64,000 nt of DNA. Origin: Phorcus lineatus. Taxonomy: Eukaryota > Mollusca > Gastropoda > Trochida > Trochidae. Made by a program: the position numbers and the translations under genes. The stretch is from NCBI GenBank assembly GCA_921293015.1, contig OV121095.1, positions 39,591,484 through 39,655,483 on the forward strand. Direction: 5' to 3'. The notes under the pieces are model-generated. The model had not been told where the DNA came from. It was given only the letters and a program-made list of their open reading frames with translations, and did not search any database. Shown here in pieces: positions 57,964 through 64,000 of this stretch. Numbering within the stretch: position 1 is the stretch's first letter; every line of letters starts with the position of its first letter.

Positions 57964-58029
<66 letters not shown>
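57964..58029. repeat. (TA)n microsatellite between two Penelope-like elements
   Basis: About 66 bp of alternating TA. The outer end of the first element's inverted arm lies on its left and the 3' end of the second element on its right. Confidence 0.95.
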
Positions 58030-58033
<4 letters not shown>

Positions 58034-58072
58034 AAAAACAAAAGTCTGGAAATGATTTCAATCCCCGACCGG

Positions 58073-58101
58073 TTTCACACTATTCAGTGATCATCATGGG
58101 G
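58073..58101 (-). ncRNA. Hammerhead-ribozyme-like motif (Penelope element 2)
   Basis: Minus strand: stem I CCCC, box ATGATGA (A replaces the usual first C), stem II CACT-GAAT-AGTG, box GAAA, palindromic ACCGGT, C at the cleavage-site position, then GGGG. Stem I and stem II are perfect; the C-to-A change in the core would probably lower or abolish cleavage. Confidence 0.55.
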
Positions 58102-58247
58102 TCTTTATGACGTTGCCTTGCTATGACGTCACAGAACAAGGGGCGCATAACTCATGACAATCGATGCGTACCCACAGATTGGTGACGTCATTACTTTACA
58201 TCAATCACATATATAATATTAACAGCAGTTTTTAGAAATGGACATTG

Positions 58248-59789
58248 TTAGGTGACATTAATTGCATTTAATTGTGGCTTGAAAAGTTTAATAAAATAAT
58301 GTTCTTTCATCTTTCTCTTTTCATCGCTGTTTGACATGACTTTATAGAAGGGGAATATTTTAAAATTATTCCCGGCGCATCTTTCTATATGTCCACTCAG
58401 TGGAATATAGCGGCAAGACGGGTCCCTGATTTGCTGCTTATGGACCCTCATTCTTGATCTAAGTGTGTCCCCCGTTTGTCCTATGTAATCTTCGCCACAA
58501 CCACCGCATTTGATAACATATATTAAATTTTGTGATGCGCATGTCATGTTTTCCCGTACATGGAATAAGTGGCCACTTTTGAACTTATATTCTTTCCCTT
58601 CTAATAAGTACGGGCAAGTGCCACAATTCGGTCTTCGACACTTGCTTATTGATTTGTCAATTTGGCTTGACTGGTCAAATTTAGCTTTACTTATTATTTG
58701 TTTAATATTTCGGCTTTGCCGTTTACTCTTTATAAGTTGTACATTTGAAAGTTTATCTTTTAAGGTATCACAATTTTGTAGGGGGTGGAGCGTTTCTTTA
58801 AGTTTTGTGAATATCTCTGGGTTTCTTGGATTAAATGTTGATACAAATGGTACTACCTTTTCTTGTACTTGCTCTTTAACTTTAAGGAGATCATTACGAT
58901 TTTGCCGTTTAGCTTTCAAAATAGCGTCATCAATTATTTGTTTCGGATAGTGCCTTTTTGATAATAGATCTTTTAATTCATTCAATCTATAATCTAGACG
59001 ATCAGTATTTGAAACAATCATGCGGATTCGTCTAGCTAACGAATACGGAACGCTGTTTTTTGTGTGGCGAGGGTGGCATGAATTGAAATCCAAATATTGC
59101 TTAGAATCAGTTGGTTTGTAGTATACATCCGTTTCAACAAGATTATTTGAGATGGATACTTTCACATCTAAAAATAGAAGCTGTGTATCATTTACCTCCT
59201 TGGTGAATGACAAACTTGGGTGTAAATTTTGTAGTTCATTTGTCAGACATTCTAAATCAGTATCGCTCCGTTTCCAAAGGATGAAACAATCATCTAAAAA
59301 TCGCTTCCATTGTGTTTGAAATTCCGTACTGAATTCTGTTCCGAATTGTTGCTCCACTTTGGAGTACAATATTTCTTCCAAATAGCCCAGGACCAGTGTG
59401 GCGTAAGTTGGCGCCATTTTGGTACCCATAGCGGTCCCTTTAATTTGTTTATAATGGGCGCCATTGAAATGAAATGTGTTGTTATTTAAGATAAACTGTA
59501 TACTGTCTATTATGAAGTCTTTTGATACTCGTTCAGGTATGGCTGAAGGATGTTTATCTAACCAGAAACGGATAGCCTTAATTCCTAGAGCATGTGGTAT
59601 GTTTGAGTACAAGTTTACTACATCAAAACTTACCAATTTAGTTGCACTATCTACAGATTGGGGGAGGTTATTGAGAAAATCTGTCGTGTCCCGTATGTTA
59701 CTTTTAACATGCTTAGTTAAAGGTTTCAACAGAATGTCAATAAAATTACTTAATCTATGCGTTGGACATTCTGGCCCGGCGATGATAGG
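58248..59789 (-). pseudogene. Reverse transcriptase/GIY-YIG protein, N-terminally truncated
   Basis: About 513 codons remain, open from LPIIAGPECPTHRLSNF to the stop at 58248-58250. Present are motif A (FDVVNLYSNIP), motif B (GTAMGTKMAPTYATLVLG), the catalytic FLDD (about 59286-59303), the CRRPNCGTC linker and the C-terminal GIY-YIG domain (IYVIKC ... EDYIGQTGD, YIGQT at about 58477-58490). The N-terminal third found in the neighbouring element (ADKGG and YGLPKIH segments) is absent, and there is no in-frame ATG at the natural start. By eye it shares strong similarity with the element at 55-57.5 kb in the palm and nuclease, but differs throughout, so the two were not produced by a local duplication. 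No internal stops have accumulated, which suggests a fairly recent insertion. Confidence 0.88.
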
Positions 59790-59829
59790 TAAATGATTTA
59801 AAACTGCGACCTATCATCGCCGGGCCTAA

Positions 59830-61268
59830 CGGCCTTGGACGAGTCCCTCGTGCCAAACTAATGGAGACTTTTTCGGACCATATCCTACACATACATCTTA
59901 AAGGATTCAATTATATATAATTAATATTTCATCTTTGTTCAGGTGCAGAAAAGTATGAAATATCATCAATATCAACATTAAGTATAATGGCACACACATA
60001 CCATCGACTGTTTTTCAGCTCCAAATGGCCTTTAGTATTTTCATAGGATGTCATTTACAATGTCAGCCGAGTTAAGTACAATTCATCTTACTCGACTTCC
60101 ATACACGTCCTAAATATTTTGCCCCTATCGCAGTACATTGTTGGTTTCCAATAATGCACTAGCAATATTCACCTATTGTCCCTCTTATTGTGTGAATTGT
60201 CACCAAAAGTTGGAACTGATAATAACCTCATTATATCCCGCGCATATCTAGCACAAAACAATAAAAATATTAATATAAATCATGCAAAATGATAAAAACA
60301 GGCACTTAAGTTTAATCATTATTAAGCAACGACAACACACTTTGTTTCTGACACCTACAGGTTGAGACACCTCAACAGTAGCAGGTCAGCTCAGCTTTGT
60401 CAAAGGCACTTTTTTGAGCTTGGTCACATGTACTTGGGCTAACACACAAGTTCATAAACTCATCTTATGTGTTACGAGTGGGTTTAGATGGTAGAATTAA
60501 ACCCGCTCATTAACAAAGAAAAGACCAGCAGTAAATAATAACAGGTTTAATATATGAATAAATTGGTATAATATGGCAGTTTGACAGTAACAATTACCAA
60601 GAAAGATCAGACATTGTACCGAGTCACATAGTTCATTGCAGTTAGCACAAATAAATCCAATTTCAGAATAAATGCACAAATATCCAAATCCAGATATCCA
60701 AAGGGTAAGGTAAGGTCCAAAACGAATTCTCCCAGAAATGACAAATTACAGTGGTTTTATACTAAATGTTAAATCTTTAGCTATGGGAGTAATTGGAGCT
60801 TGCAGCTTGAGTGTTGAAGCGATTAGATACTACTTAAAATCAAAGCCCCAGCTGATTAGACAACAAGCTGGATGTGCTAACAAATAGGTAATAAGCTTTC
60901 AGCTGATAAAACATATACAAACATGTTATTTTTGGTATTTGGGAGCTATGTATAAAATGTATGAATAATACTGGTTAAAACATGTTATCATAACACATGT
61001 CAGTGTGGCAGGTAATCTAAACCTCAAACCCTCTGGTCACAAACAAGTCAAGATTTATGAATGTTCATTTTTATGGTTAGACTGACATTTGATATTTCAC
61101 TTATTGAAATTTCCAAATAATGTGATTTAAACAGTGACTCTAAGATATGCCTATTGTCCGCAGAATGTCTCTTAAACTATACATGCTAGCGTCATCAAAC
61201 TATATACATTGTGTGGCTTTGCCTTTTGATGGTACGACCTATAACTACAGATCCTTGCAGAATTAGTT
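59830..61268. other. Intergenic, no gene seen
   Basis: AT-rich; nothing recognised. Confidence 0.35.
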
Positions 61269-63610
61269 ACCTGAAAACCGCAATCTGAATGCATTCTGAA
61301 TGCATTCGACCGCGATCTGAATGCATTCTGATTGCATTCGACCGCAATCTGATTGCATTCTGAACGCGTTCGATCGCGATCAGAATGCATTCAGATCGCG
61401 GTCAACCGTAGACAGATTGTGATCACGGTCTTTTGCGGTTTTTCGCGGTTATTTTGCGGTCTTTTGCGGTTATTCGCGGTCATTTGCGGTTTTTCGCGGT
61501 TATTCGCGTTTATATATGTGATCCGCCCACGAAAATGTCTCTAACACTGGTGACAACTAAAGTGTATTACATTGAATTTCGAAAGTACCACTCCACTTGG
61601 TGACTTAGAGTTATAAAAGTTTTACAACCTTGTTATCCAAGGTTTGTAATATTATCTTTACTGAGAACGATATAGGTACTTGCCGTTTTAAATATTATGT
61701 ATTATTATTGTTTTAAACCATTAAGTCAGTACTAGTGAGTAATATCTTCTATGCAAGCATTTATCCTTAGCAATCTTTTACATTGTAAATCAGTCTTGTG
61801 TGTATGACTTGTGTGCTGCGATCAAGTAGATGACGTCATGAGTATGAATTGTGCGGGACGTCTGTCTAACTTATTATTTGTTTGTGTAAGTGTATCTTAT
61901 TTGTATGTATTATTCATTGACATCTATCTAATGCAATGAATGAAACAGTAGACATAACAGGAAATCTATTCAATTTCATTTCATTAGCCTAATGCCGGAT
62001 TTTGCTTCGGGATATGTCGATTAAAGAAACTGCCATATAAGGCACAGAGAGTACGTATTTTGGGTCAACGAAGACGAACTTTTTCGACGCTATTATTTTA
62101 GAAAGCAAACATTATTGTTACAGAAAGGTATCATTTGAAGGTTAATCGGTTACGCTGATTATCATTATATCTATGTACATATATAATCTATCGGAATAAA
62201 TTCGTGACAATATACACTTTCATTAAGGTTTAATTCAACCTTTTATATCCCGTGAATGGAATACGCTCGATAAAAAAATACTATTTTTTCAATGATAAAT
62301 AAACAAACCTGTTTATTGTCACCGTCGGAAGTGATAGTTTTTGTTTATTATGCAAGACTCAGCTACCCGTAACTAAAATGTGCAGCGTCTAGACTTACCG
62401 ACCGACTTTCAGACGACAAGTTAACAAGCTCTGTGTATTGTGTCTCAGGTTCTTCCGATGATCGTGTGTTTGAAGCATATAGTTCGAAAGACTTTACAAT
62501 AAGCATGCGATTTAACAACCTTTATTGACCATTGTTTAACTACGTTTCGATGGAAGGTTTGCGTTATTTTGATAAAGATGTGTATCTCAAATTGACAGAT
62601 ATAAAGGTGCAGATCCATGTTGAAAAATGATTGATAGGGTTCACGGAGTGTTGTAGGGTTAACACAGTGCAGAATAGAAGTTAATTAAAATTATACATTA
62701 TGGTACAGGTTTGCGGTACGTTTTTTTAAGAATATTACGAAAGCTCTGTGGAAGCCAAAATAAAATGAACTTCGTCAATATAACAAGAATACAAATCTTA
62801 TTCAAAAGGTATGTTCATTTAGATAAAAGTCACATTCGCTCATCAGTATGCAAAATACTATGCAATATAACATAGCGCCCATTTTCGACTCTCAGCGGAG
62901 CTAACCCACAAAACCAAAAACTTGTTCAGAGAACAAGGCATATTACAGTTAATATACATACATACACAGCCAGACTCCAGCTTAATATATATATAAATGT
63001 ATCGTGTGTGCTGTTGTAAAAAGCTTTCCAATGTGTTGAATGATAATACATTACTTTAAATGGTATTATATTCTATTCTCCATGTAACTTAAGTATTTCA
63101 TCAGTATGTCAGTTTAACATTATAAAGTAATTCATAATATCAAATTTGAAAACATCCCTTACTATTTTTGGCGAGCGTGTCCGTATATTACCTCTCTAGT
63201 GACTCTCTGTCTACAGCCCTTGGTTTACCTAAAATGTTGCTTCTGTATTTCAGAAGATATAAAGCCTGTTTGCACGAAACATTCAGTGCAACGACAGCGT
63301 AATTAAGAGCAAAACCCTCTTCTGGTGAAAGAATCAATCTATTGACTCTTGATTTAGATTGCCGCTGATTCGCGTTCATTTGCGGTTTTTCGCGGTTGTT
63401 TCGCGGTTTTTTTGCGGTTATTTTGCGGTTTTTTTGCGGTCATTTGCGATCAAAATACTGTCTGATCGCGGTCACACGCGATCAGAGTGCAATCTGAATG
63501 CATTCGACCGCGATCTGAGTGCAATCTGAATGCATTCGACCGCAATCAGAGTGCAATTTGAATGCATTCGACCGCGATCAGATTGCAATCTGAATGCATT
63601 CACTACAGGT
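61269..63610. mobile_element. Possible element with mirror-arranged repeat arrays
   Basis: Left end: TTACCTG, then an array of GCATTCGACCGCGATCTGA-type units (61283-61415), then a GCGGTTTT-type array (61416-61510). Right end: a GCGGTTTT-type array (63363-63455), then GCATTCGACCGC-type units (63456-63602), ending CAGGTAA. The order is mirrored and the outermost bases are inverted (TTACCTG / CAGGTAA), but the GCGGTTTT units have the same strand on both sides. No target duplication is obvious. The 1.85-kb interior has one uncharacterised minus-strand frame (63188-63379). Could be a transposon with subterminal arrays, or two insertions of one satellite. Confidence 0.4.
61511..63362. other. Interior between the two arrays, no gene called
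   Basis: AT-rich, with TGACGTCA at about 61831. The minus-strand frame at 63188-63379 (LILSPEEGFALNYAVVAL ...) looks protein-like but matches nothing I know. Confidence 0.3.
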
Positions 63611-63820
63611 AAAGATATATGCAACCCACTGTACACCTTCTATGAAAAAATATACTCAAACATGGACCCTTATGACAAATCATTTTGTCTAGAATATATA
63701 TTCCAAACTATACAAGCTTCATCAAACAAGATGCATATACCAGCCTTTGACCTACATTTGAGTTGGAATTATCTGTTTTCGAAGGAACATGAGCAACCAA
63801 GTAATTTCGTCTTAAAATAA
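63610..63820 (+). CDS. Possible terminal exon of an unknown gene
   Basis: Immediately after an acceptor-like CACTACAG, the plus-strand frame reads DICNPLYTFYEKIYSNMDPY and continues to a stop near 63820 with a balanced composition and no low complexity. Its 5' context is the repeat array, so the upstream frame (MHSTAIRVQFE ...) is repeat-derived and not part of it. I recognise no domain. It might be a real last exon, a relic, or chance. Confidence 0.2.
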
Positions 63821-64000
63821 TTTTAAAAACCTTTGAAAACATTGCTAAAACAATTAACTGTCATTGAACTTCAACAACTGTTTATCAATTTAAATAAATG
63901 TGCGTTATGTTCTTTTTAAAAAAATTTTCGCTTTAACACTTGTTCTGCATTTTAAGTAAGAAACTTAAACCTCAAAAATATAAATTTTGTTGAAAGTTTT
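63821..64000. other. Intergenic to window end
   Basis: AT-rich, nothing seen. Confidence 0.4.

Larger units (their letters stand above)
58030..59789 (-). mobile_element. Second Penelope-like element, 5'-truncated
   Basis: A minus-strand copy of a different but related family. The 3' end, next to (TA)n, holds a hammerhead-like motif and two CRE-like sites (ATGACGTCAC near 58125, GTGACGTCAT near 58184). The body is a reverse transcriptase/GIY-YIG frame that starts abruptly at the LPIIAGP segment. At the truncation point a 17-bp inverted repeat (59773-59789 and 59810-59826) with a 20-bp spacer marks the junction with flanking DNA. Confidence 0.85.

Overview
This is a gene-poor, AT-rich stretch of metazoan nuclear DNA. 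Several things point to a lophotrochozoan, most likely a mollusc: a Toll-like receptor with a multiple-cysteine-cluster ectodomain and two consecutive cytoplasmic TIR domains (an architecture I know mainly from molluscs), GIY-YIG Penelope-like retroelements, and many satellites and foldback elements. The species is inferred from gene architecture, not proven.

Only one host gene is convincingly complete: the twin-TIR Toll-like receptor at 21194-24706 (+). It is encoded in one coding exon behind a good 3' splice site, with candidate poly(A) signals near 25.82-25.86 kb. A second probable coding exon, a THAP zinc finger at 38482-38922 (+), ends in a splice-donor-like sequence. Both candidate and rejected short reading frames are listed separately.

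Almost everything else is mobile or repetitive DNA. From left to right: a tRNA-derived SINE (1.9 kb); a palindromic foldback (3.7 kb); a broken Crypton tyrosine recombinase (4.4-5.7 kb, minus); a piggyBac-type non-autonomous element bounded by TTAA (6.6-8.0 kb); a 35-bp satellite of about 80 copies (9.0-12.2 kb); a 262-bp tandem duplication (17.8-18.3 kb); a 75-bp minisatellite directly upstream of the receptor (19.8-20.9 kb); two related hairpin elements (26.8 and 27.1 kb); a MULE derivative carrying only the FLYWCH end of the transposase (30.0-31.2 kb); a 62-bp dimeric minisatellite (34.7-35.4 kb); a long palindrome made of Penelope-type ends (35.5-35.9 kb); a hairpin (44.1 kb); a second MULE derivative carrying only the C-terminal half of the transposase (44.5-45.7 kb); a second tRNA-like SINE (49.3 kb); a Tc1/mariner relic (53.5 kb); two Penelope-like elements (55.0-57.9 and 58.0-59.8 kb, minus); and a pair of mirror-arranged repeat arrays (61.3-63.6 kb).

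The most interesting signal is a small RNA fold found five times. Beside each Penelope-type terminus there is a stem I, a CUGANGA-like box, a short stem II, a GAAA box, a six-base palindrome and then the other side of stem I. This is the layout of the minimal hammerhead ribozymes known from Penelope-like elements. It occurs in two reverse-transcriptase-bearing elements and in one reverse-transcriptase-free palindrome, always near a (TA)n tract and near TGACGTCA or similar CRE-like sites. The first Penelope element also carries an inverted copy of its own 3' end fused upstream of its reverse transcriptase, giving an open chimeric reading frame.
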